Origin: Strix aluco | Lineage: Eukaryota; Chordata; Aves; Strigiformes; Strigidae | DNA length: 64,000 nucleotides | Reading direction: 5' to 3' | Assembly: GCF_031877795.1 (NCBI RefSeq) | Contig: NC_133937.1 | Coordinates: 16,767,501-16,831,500 of the forward strand | Shown here: positions 40,970 to 51,606 of the stretch, in pieces | Position numbering within the stretch: position 1 is the first letter of the stretch | Layout: every line of letters begins with the position of its first letter | Translations under genes and position numbers: made by a program | The notes under the pieces: model-generated | Seen by the model: only the letters and a program-made list of their open reading frames with translations | Told to the model about the DNA's origin: nothing | Database searches by the model: none

Positions 40970-42327
40970 GAAAAGAGAGAGAGAATAAAAGCAACAGCCG
41001 CCAAAACTTCAACAAGACTACACAAGTAAATGCCAAACAGCAAACAGTCTGCACGGACTCATTAAACAAGGATCCCTCGCGAAGGTAACGAGTCGGACGG
41101 AATCACTCTTCTTCAGCTCAAGAGCAAAAAGGAGCCTGCAGCAGCCAAAACAAAAACTACGCACCGCTTTCACGCTGCAGCCCCGCCGCCGCCCGCTCCT
41201 ACGCGTGTGCATCCTAATTCCGAGACCCTCGCTGGAATCGTTTTCTGCGTGTGTTAAGCGCAGTGAATAAGCTCTCATAGCTCAGAAATGCTTTGGAGGG
41301 GGCAAGGGGGAGGGGATGTCTTGGGGCCGATTTTTTTACAAGCTTCTACATAAAAAGTTTACAGTACTGAGTGTGATTTAAATCTCATTTCAAAGGCTGA
41401 GTAAAAAAAGGAAAAAAAAAAAAAAAGCTGTCCTCTGAAGTTACTAATTAAATTACTTTCTGATGCTTCTACTTCAGCTAGAAAGATCGGGGTTCATGCT
41501 GTTCCCCCTTTCCTTCCCCCCGCTTTTCCCATCGGTGCGCTGCCTGTTTTATACATGTACCGGGTATCGCCTTTGCTTCCCTGGCTTACAAGTAAAACAA
41601 CCCCTTTCCGAAATCACCCACACCTCCACAAGAAAAGAGAGAGGGAAGGGAAAATGGGGAGGGGGGAGCATTCCCACAGCTGACTCTACCTTAAGACAAT
41701 TAATCTTTAGTCTTTCACCCTGGGAGGCAGGATAAATACAACGAGAAAACAGATAGGAGTCTCCCCGGTCCTGTAAGGAAAACAGCTGTTCCAAGCACTT
41801 TAATGCAAATGAACACAAATGAAGGTTTCAGCTTTTTTTTTTTTTTTTTTTCTTCCAGAGTTTTACTGCACTCCATTTATCAATTGGACTTGACAACAAA
41901 AGAAAGAACTGGGGGAAAACCTGGGGCAGATTCAAGTCACTTCCACTCTATATAAAGGAAGGGGGAAGTTCCTTGAGGGCAAGTTGTGGGTCTTGTCAGT
42001 CCTATTGCAATATCGGGTTTTATGCAAGCTTTCTTTCTCTACCCCGTCACCTTTTAATTTTCACGGTCTTGTAAGATGACCGCGGTGATTACAAAATGAA
42101 AGTACGTTTATGACTTTCCACTGAGAAGTTGTGGCAATAAGCCCTACGCTTTCAGAGAAAATACAGAATTTAAAAACTTTGTTAAAATTAATTGTGTCTT
42201 TATAGAAGCTAGAGGAGTTCCATATATTTACCCTACTCTCTACACTTTATTAAAAGAGTAAAGTGGTTTTAATAAAAGACAGCAGATATACTTACTTGGC
42301 TGCAGGATTTAAAAGGTACCGCTTTAC

Positions 42328-42346
42328 GGGGGGGGGGGGGGGGGGG
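42328..42346 (+). repeat. Poly-G tract (19 nt)
   Basis: Nineteen uninterrupted G on the plus strand in otherwise AT-rich sequence, 2.3 kb upstream of the ZNF503 start codon. The exact length is prone to sequencing error. Confidence 0.9.
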
Positions 42347-43029
42347 TGCTGAGGTGCTGAGAAGATCTCTAGGAAAACGTGCCTTATGTCTACCTCGTAA
42401 GAAGAGCAGATCATTAAAGGCTGACACATCTGTTTAGGGACTGGGGAGATCGGTGCTTCAAGGGAAGAAAAAGGATTTGGTTCAGCAGATATAAACTCGA
42501 GAAAGTGAAAGTCCTTCCTCTCGCCCACCCCTTCCACGATCAGCGCCTGTTCTGGTCGGAGTCCAGGTCAGGAATTGGACGCGACCCCTAAAGCACTCGC
42601 CTTGTTCTTCACTTGTCAAACGTGTTTTATCTCTAAGTGACCTTTTTGTTAATGTTGTAGATTGTGTGGGCCACCATGTCAGATCCGGAAACAAAAGTAA
42701 AAGATTGATTAACACATTTTGCCTGTGAAAAAATGTTATGGGATGAGGAGGTGGGGGGGATAGTGGGATGCAAAGTACAAAGAGAAAAGAAAAAGGCAAT
42801 CCAGGGAGCGACAGAAGGGCTGCGGACTCCGCTCGGGGCATCCGCCGGCACGGTAAAACCAGGGCAGGGGGCAGAGGACTCGGTACGCTTCGGGAGTGCA
42901 CAGACACAAAGCCGGATGCATATAACGCCCGGGTGGATACCCTGCGCATACCCACGAGGTTCTCAACACAGCCGAGCTGAAATCAAACATATCAACGGCG
43001 AACAGATAGATACTCTCGCTAAGGGAAGA

Positions 43030-44681
43030 GGCCGCCTCCCCAGGCCCCCGGTGCCAGCGACCGGGCGGAGTGAAGGGATGAAGGGCTCTTCTTCGAAGAG
43101 GACGAGGAGGGAACGGGAAGAAGAGCCCGGTAGCCCACCCCGGTCCCGCACCGCGCTGTCCGGCGCGGACGCGTCCCCGCGCAAGGCAGAGCGGTGCGGG
43201 GCTGGGGAGGGCTGCCGGGTGCTGGCACACAAATCGAGTTTACTCGAAGGATTTATTCCGTAAATTGAACGGCTTTTTCTCCCGAGGAGCCCGTCTCTCC
43301 CTCTGTTTTCCTTCCTCCCGCTCTCTCTCTCTTTCCCCCTTCAAGTCACACCAGGCTTGTAATCAGCAACAAAAGCTGACATAAATCAAGGGCGGATTGA
43401 CAGGGGCTGACAAATAACTGATTGATTGCGGTTGGGGAGCACTGACAATTGACGGCGGGGCGGAGAGACCCGAAAGGCGGCGGCGGGCGGTGCGTGACAG
43501 CCCCGCGTGTGACGACCGGCCTCCCCCAATCCCGCCGCGCTCCCCGCGCCGCCGCAAGCCGCGCCGCAGCGCCCCGGCTCCCGCCCGCCGCGGGCGGCGA
43601 CGTGCAGGCCGGCGCTCTGCAGGTTCTCGTCCGAGCCTACCCCCGCGCTGTGAGGCGGGAGGGGCGGGAAAAGCGCCCCGCGCCCTTCTTCGGGGCCTGG
43701 AGGGGACGCGGCGCGGCGGCGGAGGCCGCGGAGCTGTCCCGGCGGGCCTGCCCCGGGCAGGGGGGCGCGGGCTGGGCCTGTTGTAAGCGCCGCGCGTGCG
43801 GCGGCCGGCCGGCGGCAGGCCGTGCTCGGGGCGGTCGGTGTGCGTGCGGTGAGGCTGCGCTCGGAAGGGGGGAACGGGGGGGTCGGCGGGGCCGGTGGAG
43901 CCCCCGGCTGTCCCACACACCACACACCCCCCCCCGGGCGGGCGTGGCGCCCCTAGCCCCACGGCCGCCCCCGCTGCTGCCGGGGTACCCGCGCCGGCTG
44001 CGGAGGAGGAAAAACGTTCGCAGCGCGTGATGTGAAACACAGAATTAACGCCCAGCCCGTCCTAGGAGCGAAAACAAGGAAGGAGGGGAGGGGAGAGGGA
44101 AGGCGGACGAGAAAGGGAAGGGGGAAAAAAAGAGCGAGAGACCATTAAAAACAGAGAAAAAAAGCCCCAGAAAAGGGAACGTCACATCCCCTTGACCCTC
44201 CAATCACCTCGGGGTCCCATTTGATTGGAAGGCGGCAAAGGCTTTAATCTCAGACTAATTCAGCTGCTTTTGAAGTGAGTTTCTTTGCCAGATCCCGGGC
44301 TGGATGGGCAGCGGCTCGCATCACAGCTGAGCGGCGGAGGAGAGCGCTCCGCTCCGCGCCGCACCGCGCCGCGTCAGCCGGGGGAACCGAGAGCGGCCGA
44401 GGGGGACAGCGGCACACGCTCTCAGCCCCCACCCCCGCCCCCAGCACAGCCCAAGGATTACTCGGCTTTTTTTCCTCCTCTTTCTCTCCGGCCGGCTCCC
44501 CCTTTCCCTCCCCCTCCCCACCCACGCCCTCCCCGCCAGAGAGAGCCACGGGACATTTTATGTTTGTTTTCCTGCTCGGGGGGCGTGTGGCTTTTTTCCC
44601 TCCTCGCCCGCAGAAACCCAGCGAGCGTTTCCTAGTGCGAGCGGCGCCACTTGCCCCAGTTTTCATGCGAGGTTTTGGGTC
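43030..44681 (+). promoter_or_regulatory. ZNF503: ZNF503 promoter CpG island and 5' UTR region
   Basis: Dense CpG sequence leads into the gene. A pair of CCAAT boxes in opposite orientation (CCAAT at 44200-44204, ATTGG at 44224-44228) probably marks the NF-Y part of the core promoter; a purine-rich stretch (about 44067-44142) lies just before them. I see no convincing TATA box. The transcription start is probably between about 44.24 and 44.35 kb. In mammals an antisense RNA (ZNF503-AS2) starts near this point in the opposite direction, so the promoter may be bidirectional. Confidence 0.7.
43370..43500 (+). promoter_or_regulatory. ZNF503: Cluster of TALE/PBX-HOX-type motifs upstream of ZNF503
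   Basis: Within 131 bp there are TGAC at 43377, TTGACAGG (TGACAG at 43398), TGACAA at 43408, TGATTGAT at 43419-43426, TGACAA at 43443, TGAC at 43450 and TGACAG at 43495. TGACAG is the MEIS/PREP/TGIF core and TGATTGAT is a PBX-HOX-type composite. The cluster lies about 1.2-1.3 kb upstream of the start codon, at the edge of the promoter CpG island. Function is inferred from motifs only. Confidence 0.5.
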
Positions 44682-44685
44682 ATGA
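44275..44685 (+). other. Upstream ORF (136 codons) overlapping the ZNF503 start as ATGA
   Basis: An ATG at 44275 opens a frame that ends with TGA at 44683-44685, so its stop shares bases with the ZNF503 ATG (44682-44684) in the arrangement ATGA. It is translated only if transcription starts upstream of 44275. The peptide is Ser/Pro/Arg/Ala-rich without recognisable domain, so it is treated as a potential regulatory uORF, not as a gene. A second uORF begins at 44285 and ends at 44635. Confidence 0.35.
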
Positions 44686-47598
44686 TCACATCGCCCTCGC
44701 TTTCTGCTATAAGAAGTAGTAAGCGCAGCAGCAGCAGCAGCCTCAGCGAGCCCGGAGGCAGCCCCCGCCGCAGCCGCAGCGCCGCCGACCTCGCCGGGCC
44801 GAACGGGCACGCTGGGAATAACGGCAGCAGCGCCGCCGCCAAGCCCTGCTTCCACGCCGTCCCCCCCTCGGACCCGCTACGCCAAGCCAACCGCCTTCCC
44901 ATCAAAGTCTTGAAAATGCTCACGGCGCGGACTGGACACATTTTACACCCAGAATACCTGCAGCCTTTACCCTCCACGCCCGTCAGCCCCATCGAGGTAA
45001 GGACCTCGGCGCCGGCCCCTTCTCCCTCCCCGCCCGGGCGCTCGCTGTGCATGGCGGCTCCGCCGGCCTCCCGCGGCACTTCCCAGCGCTTTGAAACCCG
45101 TTTACACCAGGAAACGGGCTTCTTTTGATCTGGAGTTAGTGCGAGGGACCACTCCTGGTTGTTGTTTCCACGTTTACTGGGCTAATTTCTAATTCTTGTG
45201 TAAATGAACTTTTAATTTTTGTTCTTTTTAGCATTTTTTCCTTTTTTTTTGGGGGGGGGGGGGGGCGTGTGAGTGGAAGGAAACGATCCTCTCTGGGGTC
45301 ACGATCCGGCCACGCAACTAAGCAGCGCTCCGAGTGCCAAACAACCTTGCTTTTGCAGGGAGCCTTTTTGGCGGGGGGGGGGGGGGGGGGGGAAGCGGAG
45401 AGGGACAGGCTCAAGCGTGGGTGCGGCAGGATAACTATTTCAGCTCCCTGAGGAGCGTTCCCTTTCAAGTACCGACACACGTTTGTACTTCGGGAGCCCT
45501 GTTCGTCCCTTTTCCCCTCTGCCGAGGTTGTCGGTCCCCCTCTGCGTAGCTCGCTGTCTGAGGGACCGAAACTCGAAACGGAGCGGGTGGTGGGAAGGGT
45601 GTGTCCGTGGGAATGAATGATTTCATTACGGTCTGTGCGGAGCGAGGACACCCCTCTCCCCCGGAGCCCGGCTCGCCGGCTAACTCGGGCTCCGGTTATA
45701 AATAGTGGTAGCAGTCAGGGCGCAGAAATGCTGCAGTCGCTACAGTTTCACGGGGGGGGGGGGGGGGGTTCGTGCCCCCGCACGGCCAGCGCGGCGGGGA
45801 GGCAAACGCCGAGGCACCGAGCTCCGCGCTGCCCGGGCCGCTGCCCCTGCGGCCGCGGCGGGCTCACAGGGATACGAAAACCCCCAGACCTTTTTAAAGG
45901 CTTTGTGGAAAACGGTGCACGCAGGGGAGGGGGCTGTCAGGGTGATGAATGCGCACAAAATTGTTCATGGCTGTTCTCTGCAAAAACGTACGGGACAAGT
46001 GTCCTAGGTATGCCCCAGGGTTTTTCTTAGACCCCGATTAAACGTCCCGTCTTTGTGTGTCCTTCTGATTTCCGCAGCTGGATGCGAAGAAGAGTCCCCT
46101 GGCCCTTTTGGCACAAACTTGCTCGCAGATAGGGAAGCCGGACCCGTCGCCTTCCTCCAAACTCTCCTCGGTCACGTCCAATGGCTCCGGAGGCGACAAG
46201 GACTCCAAGTCGGGCCCCTTGAAGCTCAGCGACATCGGCGTGGAGGACAAGTCGAGCTTCAAGCCGTACTCCAAGCCGGGCGCGGAGAAGAAGGAGCCGG
46301 GGGCGGCGGGCTGCGCGGGCGCCCCCGCCGCGGGGGTCGCGGCCGGGGAGAAGTCGGGATTCCGGGTGCCGAGCGCCACCTGCCAGCCGTTCACCCCAAG
46401 GACAGGCAGCCCCAACTCCAGCGCCTCCGCCTGCTCGCCGGGGCTGCTGCCGGCCGAGGGCAAAGGCGGGGAGGACAAGAAGGACGCGGAGGGCTGCGGG
46501 AAGAGCGGCAGCTCCGGCGCGGAGGGAGGCCCGGGCACCACCAGCATCAGCCACAGCCGGATTAGCGTGAGCTGTGCCGGGATTAACGTGGAGGTCAACC
46601 AGCACCAGGAGAGCACGCCGGGCGCCAAGCCCATCGCCTCGGACTCCGCCTCCTCCTGCAGCAGCACCACCGCCACCTCCTCCACCTCCGTCCTGGGCTC
46701 CGGCCTCGTGGCCCCCGTCTCCCCTTACAAGCCGGGCCAGACTGTCTTTCCCCTGCCCCCGGCGGGCATGAGCTACCCGGGGACGCTGGCTGGAGCCTAC
46801 GCCGGCTACCCGCCGCAGTTCCTGCCGCACGGAGTAGCGCTGGACCCCACCAAATCCTCCAGCCTGGTGGGGGCCCAGCTGGCCGCCGCCAGCAGCCTGG
46901 GCTGCAGCAAGCCGGCGGGGTCGAGCCCGCTGGCGGGCGCGTCGCCGCCGTCGGTGATGACGGCGAGCCTGTGCCGAGACCCGTACTGCCTGAGCTACCA
47001 CTGCGCCAGCCACCTGGCAGGCGCCGCCGGCGCCTCCTGCGCCCACGACCAGGCCCTCAAGTCCGGATACCCCCTCGTGTACCCCACCCACCCTTTGCAC
47101 AGCGTCCACTCCTCGCTGACCGGCGCCACGCCGCCCTCGCTGGCCGGCCACCCTTTGTACCCCTACGGCTTCATGCTCCCCAACGACCCCCAGCCCCACA
47201 TCTGCAACTGGGTGTCGGCCAACGGACCCTGCGACAAGCGCTTTGCCACCTCGGAGGAGCTGCTTAGCCACTTGCGGACCCATACAGCCTTCCCGGGCAC
47301 CGATAAACTCCTCTCCAGCTACCCCAGCTCCTCCTCGCTGGCCAGCGCGGCGGCCGCGGCCATGGCGTGCCACATGCACATCCCCACGACGGGCGCCCCG
47401 GGCAGCCCGGGCACGCTGGCCCTGCGCAGCCCGCACCACGCTCTGGGACTCGGCAGCCGCTACCACCCCTACTCCAAGAGCCCCCTGCCCACCCCCGGGG
47501 CCCCCGTGCCCGTGCCCGCCGCCACCGGACCCTACTACTCCCCTTACGCACTCTACGGACAGAGACTAACCACAGCCTCGGCCCTGGGGTACCAGTGA
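44682..47598 (+). CDS. ZNF503: ZNF503 (NLZ2/NOLZ1), NET-family zinc finger transcriptional repressor; exons 44682-44996 and 46078-47598
   Basis: Two exons join in phase 0 (ATC GAG|GTAAGG to CCGCAG|CTG GAT), giving 611 residues; human is about 646. The start is set by alignment with the family N-terminus (PSLSA-RSSK at the same offset). Domains in order: conserved DPLRQANRLPIKVLKMLTAR block (about 64-83); Sp-type motif SPLALLAQTCSQIG (111-124); FKPY (166-169), a Groucho/TLE-binding motif; Ser/Gly/Ala-rich linker; buttonhead box CRDPYCLSYHC (404-414); one atypical C2H2 finger with C481, C490, H503, H507 (C-x8-C-x12-H-x3-H); conserved C-terminus ending in ASALGYQ. The long-spaced finger defines the NET (Noc/Elbow/Tlp-1) family. 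These nuclear proteins repress through Groucho and histone deacetylases and act in hindbrain patterning, optic fissure closure, striatum and limb. The sequence near residues 15-50 is Ser/Arg-rich where mammals, as I recall, have poly-Gly. No frameshift or broken motif. The paralogue ZNF703 is less likely given the overall match. Confidence 0.97.
45251..45265 (+). repeat. Poly-G tract (15 nt) in ZNF503 intron
   Basis: A run of nine T (45242-45250) is followed directly by fifteen G. It may form a G-quadruplex in the transcribed RNA. Confidence 0.9.
45373..45392 (+). repeat. Poly-G tract (20 nt) in ZNF503 intron
   Basis: Twenty uninterrupted G, the longest such run in the window, on the sense strand of the intron. 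Confidence 0.9.
45752..45768 (+). repeat. Poly-G tract (17 nt) in ZNF503 intron
   Basis: Seventeen uninterrupted G on the sense strand, 310 bp before exon 2. Confidence 0.9.
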
Positions 47599-48260
47599 GC
47601 ACAGGCAGCGGGGCTTTGGCACACAACACAACACAGAGTCTAGCAGTGAGGGAAGGAAGCCCTGCGAAACTTTATAAAAGTTGGAAAGAAAAAAAAAAAT
47701 CTGACTTTTTATAAAATAGTGTTCATTTGAGGACTGGATCCATGAGCACTGTATTTATTTATGTTAGCTTCAAGCGGGACAACGAATCATAAAGTGCATT
47801 ACTTAACTGAGCTCAATAGGTAAAAGTGGAACACCCATTGTAGAATATAAATAAAAAGATAGAGGTCTTCTCTTTAATGTTACTTTAAAATTGCTATGAT
47901 TGTATTGTACGTTCTTATTTAATGTCTCATTGAAACAAAAAAAAAATTACATGCATGTTTGTTACTAAAACACAACTCGCAATTTGTCAGTTATAATTTC
48001 AAATTGCAATTATTTTTAAGGTGTATACCCTTGAAAGAGAATTGGTATTTTTTTGTATGTATTCTGGAAGAAAAACAAAAACAATTCTATTCCAAAAACC
48101 TCATTTGCCTTATTTTGTTCTTTAAAAGGAACACTTAACTATTTTTAATTTTTAAGTCCACCCTGTAAAAAGGGTTAAGTAAGGTTTACGTCATGTACTA
48201 AAATAGACAATGTATCGCTTTAAAGATTAAAATTCCGTATATTTGATGTATTAAAAGGTT
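47599..48260 (+). other. ZNF503: ZNF503 3' UTR (end approximate)
   Basis: Sequence turns AT-rich immediately after the stop codon. Candidate polyadenylation signals are AATAAA at 47850-47855 and ATTAAA at 48226-48231 and 48250-48255. The last pair precedes a T16 tract at 48265-48280. The true cleavage site cannot be fixed from sequence. Confidence 0.6.
47850..47855 (+). terminator. ZNF503: Candidate polyadenylation signal of ZNF503
   Basis: A canonical AATAAA lies 252 bp after the stop codon, followed by a T-rich stretch (CTTCTCTTTAATGTT) that could act as a downstream element. Alternative weaker signals lie near 48.23-48.25 kb. Confidence 0.5.
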
Positions 48261-48900
48261 TTACTTTTTTTTTTTTTTTTAAATACGCTTTGATTCTGTT
48301 ATAAAACCCGAGTAGGTCTTGGATGGAGGCAACTGCTAATTTCTCCTTAAGCGTTTATTCAATTTTAATTAAAAATTAAAAAAAAAGCCAAAAGTTTTTT
48401 TTTTATTGTAACCCCAGGGCTCTCTTAAAAAAAATCAGACGGGAGTATTTTTTTTTTCCCTTCAGTAGAATTCGTAGGCACAAAATAGGAAAACAGAATC
48501 GGTTAAGTCTCTTTCACTTTCCTAAGGAAGATTAACTTTTTTTTTTTAAATGTTTTTACTATGAAAATCTGTGTTTTAAAACTGGGTTTCAATTAAAAGA
48601 CTTCGCTCTTTATGTAGAAAGAAACGGGAAAGGCAGGACTTATTTGTAAAAGAGTAAGAAGATTATCTGAAAGCTTTTTTTACAGTGTAATGCATAACTA
48701 TTCGTCTCTTTTTCTAAATGAGAAGTTCAGAAGCAATTAGGGAAGCGCTGTTTGATCTCATCCAGTTATTTTTAATTTCTTTCTTCAGTTCGTATCGCAG
48801 CACAAACGATCATCACTAAAAAACCCCCCAAAACCGGACAGCTCTAAGAACTCATTTTCTTTTAAAAAGGAAGGGAAGGGGGAAAAAAAAAGAAGCCCAG
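48260..48900. other. AT-rich 3' flank of ZNF503
   Basis: This segment has T- and A-homopolymers and no supported gene. It may include a longer 3' UTR if a distal polyadenylation signal is used. Confidence 0.5.
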
Positions 48901-48939
48901 CCATTATTTGGTCCGAGTTTGCTCTTTGCTGAAGCGCAG

Positions 48940-50040
48940 TGCCAAACTCGACGTGATGCCGAGAGGGGCTGCCCGCGCCGTGTCTCTGCCGCCCCAGCCC
49001 GGGCTCCCCAGCGCCCAGGGCCACCGCCCGGCTCCGGCTCGTCGTCCTGCACTCAGGTAGGAGCGGGGGCTGCGACGGCAAAGCCAGAGCAGCTACCGGA
49101 ACTGCGGAACGAGCCGTTGCCGCCGAGATAGTCGGAAAAGCGAGACCCAAACCCGTAAAGGCAGCGCCGAGCTTTGCTCCCGCGGTCTGGCAGGCGCTCG
49201 CAGGGGGCGGCTCAGGCGGAGCCGGGAACCTGCTGCCCCTCGCGCAGCCCCTCTCCCCCCGCTGCGGGCTGCCCTCGGCCCGGCCCCAGCGCGACGCGCT
49301 GGCAGGGGGAAAAGTTGCAAGCGGCGACTTGGCTTGACAAATCACTGGGTTTTCTCCCTCGTTCTGTATCCCCCACAATATAATTACTGTTCAAAGTTTC
49401 CCGTGGTGCCCAGATGCTAATTAGTCTAATACATTTACTCCAGATAATTAGTGGAAGTTAACGTTAATGTGCAAAGGAGAGAAAAGCAGCAAGCTAATGA
49501 AGCTCCAGCGCTCGCCCGGCCGTCCCGGCCCCCGGTGCGGCGTTCCTGCCGGTGCCGAGGCCGGGACCGAGGGTGGAACCGGGCCCGGGCCGCACACGGG
49601 GACGCCGGGTGCTGGGCCGCGCTGCGGCTCTGCTGGGACGCTGATCGGAAAGCGGCACGGGAAGCGCTTTGTGCTTTAACCAAATGTAATTTTTTTCCCC
49701 CTTAAATGGGAAAGGGACCATCGCGTATCTCTGCTGTAGAAAGTGTAAAAGGAGCTCTCGTTATGAACTGATGAGTTCGAGAAAGGGAGGGGAGGGCAGT
49801 GCTGTTAACTGCACCAAGAAAACTTTAATAATAAAATAGGAAGCGGATACAAACGCAGCGAGGAATCGACAGAAGGGCTTCGCGGGTCGGGGGCGGGGGT
49901 GATGGCGGTGGAGGATTCACCCAGCGAGTTGGCGGAAGACAGACCCAGCTCGCAACCCTCGCCGCCCGCCCCCCGCCCGCTCCCGCAGCCCGGCTGCCGA
50001 GCGCTGCCCCGCCAGCCTGCCCTCCCCGCCTCGCTCTTTA
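48940..50040. promoter_or_regulatory. GC-rich/CpG islets downstream of ZNF503
   Basis: Three GC-rich patches lie at about 48.94-49.30, 49.50-49.66 and 49.88-50.04 kb, separated by AT-rich DNA. A plausible plus-strand donor (CAG|GTAGGA, intron starting at 49057) is in the first. They could be noncoding RNA promoters or Polycomb-recruiting islands of a developmental locus. Frames here are GC-driven and show no domain. Confidence 0.5.
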
Positions 50041-51560
50041 ACTACCCTTAATTCGAGGAAAATTACATTTCAGGCTCCATCTGGGTGTGCAAGTAACTAT
50101 TACAGATTTGCCGCGATTAAAGAACACTACCGCCGCACACGCTCCTCTTCTGTTCGCGTATTTTACAATTCCAGATTTCGAACAGCTGCAGTTCGGACTC
50201 CGCTCGCTAAAGCCCATCAGCACTCAGGTGTTGCAGGGGCTGTTTGGAAAAGAGCGCGGGGGGGATTGCTGTGTCCTGGAGTCCCAACTGCGCTTTTGTG
50301 GATGTCAGTTCTGGGAAGTTATACGCATCAAGATACCTGATGCAAATGATGAAATGAATACTTAACGTTATTATTCCTGTTTTGCTCAGATACTGTCCCC
50401 GACATTAATGAAAAATTAAAATAGCTTATTTTATATGTAGAGTGGTAGTAAGGAGGGTGTCGCCTCCAGGCTTGTGAAGTATTTGACCTGGCAAGCGTCA
50501 CCTAGGATTTTGATACGAATCTAGGAAATTTGCTTTTTTTTCTAATAGAGACTGACTTATGGACATTAATGTTTTTAGGTAAAAGGACCACATTCGTCAT
50601 TTCCTCCCGCTCTGTTCTTACTAACTGGATGGGTTGTGGAGTTGACAGCAGCCGCTGGTCCATGCCACCGAACTAAAATAATTTCACAGTGAAAAACCAG
50701 CTCGAGAGGACAAGCAACAGAAGGGCAAAACCCATCAAAACCCGAAACTCTGATCAATCTGACCAGAGTCAGGCATACATTAGTTTAAATTAAATAGTTT
50801 CGTATTTCTCACAAATCTTTTTTGAAAATTAAAGATAAACTCATCTAATATTTAAATCAACTCTTGTCAGATGCGAAGTGCAACTGAAGATCCAAAATAA
50901 AAATGCATTTCCATTCCCTCTCAAAGGCTTACTCTGGATGCCACTTCGACAAAATACTTCTGATAAGCAACTCTTAGAAAAGAAGGGTTCTGTTTATCTT
51001 ATCTATGGGGAAATGTAATTAAGCTAGTTTTATGAAACGATAAACCACCAGACTCCACAGACAGCAGAGGAGTTTCTGTAATATATCCAAACATATACAT
51101 ACACGTTTGTTTTCCTGATTTTAGAGTGCAAAACGTAGGCTAGAGCTAAATTACAGGGGTGCCTTTGTGACGGGAAGATTTTCCTCAGCGGTAAGAGGCT
51201 CCATTTTCCAAGACCGGAAAGTCACTCGCTGCCCATCCACTACCTTTGGAGCTACCCTCAGCGCAGTCAGCAAGGTACGCGCAGGGCGGTGGCTGGGGCT
51301 GACCCCTTCCCTCTCATCCGAGCTTGGTAAGGAACTGCCCACCTCTGCAATCGAAATCGCCCAGGCAAAGGGAGTCAGTCCCGAAAGGCCCAAGATTGCC
51401 AAAACAAAAGTAAATGTGCATTCCTATTCTGTAAAAACATTGATCAAACTTCATTCTTTCATATTTAGAAAAGACGGAGAGAAATGCTGCCTTGTTTTAA
51501 TACTGTTGGCTCTCACTATAGGCTTTCAGTAGAGTGCCGTTTAGGTTTTTTATTTGGTGT

Positions 51561-51606
51561 TTTGTTGTTGTTGTTTTCTGTGTTTGTTGTTGTTGTTGTG
51601 TTCTTG
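51561..51606. repeat. (TTG)n-rich simple repeat
   Basis: Interrupted runs of TTG/TGT triplets, imperfect. Confidence 0.75.

Larger units (their letters stand above)
37400..43000. other. Repeat-poor upstream region of ZNF503, candidate regulatory DNA
   Basis: There is no coding sequence that I can support. The sequence is largely free of recognisable interspersed repeats and dense in TAAT/ATTA cores, TTTGAT/ATCAAAG (TCF-like) and TGACAG (TALE-like) motifs, notably 37.5-38.7 and 40.43-40.86 kb. Simple repeats interrupt it at 39.77-39.84 kb (AAAAT), 40.94-40.99 kb (T8 then A19 then GA), 41.83-41.85 kb (T19) and 42.33-42.35 kb (G19). Confidence 0.5.
44997..46077 (+). other. ZNF503: ZNF503 intron 1
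   Basis: This 1081-bp intron starts GTAAGG and ends TTTCCGCAG. It is GC-rich and contains three long poly-G runs on the sense strand (15 at 45251-45265, 20 at 45373-45392, 17 at 45752-45768). Short frames within it have no family resemblance. Confidence 0.93.

Noticed and set aside
43363-44040. 225-codon minus-strand ORF upstream of ZNF503
   Set aside because: Compositional ORF in the promoter CpG island; no family resemblance.
44250-44855. 201-codon minus-strand ORF across the ZNF503 start
   Set aside because: Antisense to the 5' UTR and exon 1; low-complexity and without domain.
46027-47466. 479-codon minus-strand ORF antisense to ZNF503 exon 2
   Set aside because: It is a GC-rich shadow of the true coding exon; Arg/Gly/Ala-rich, no domain.
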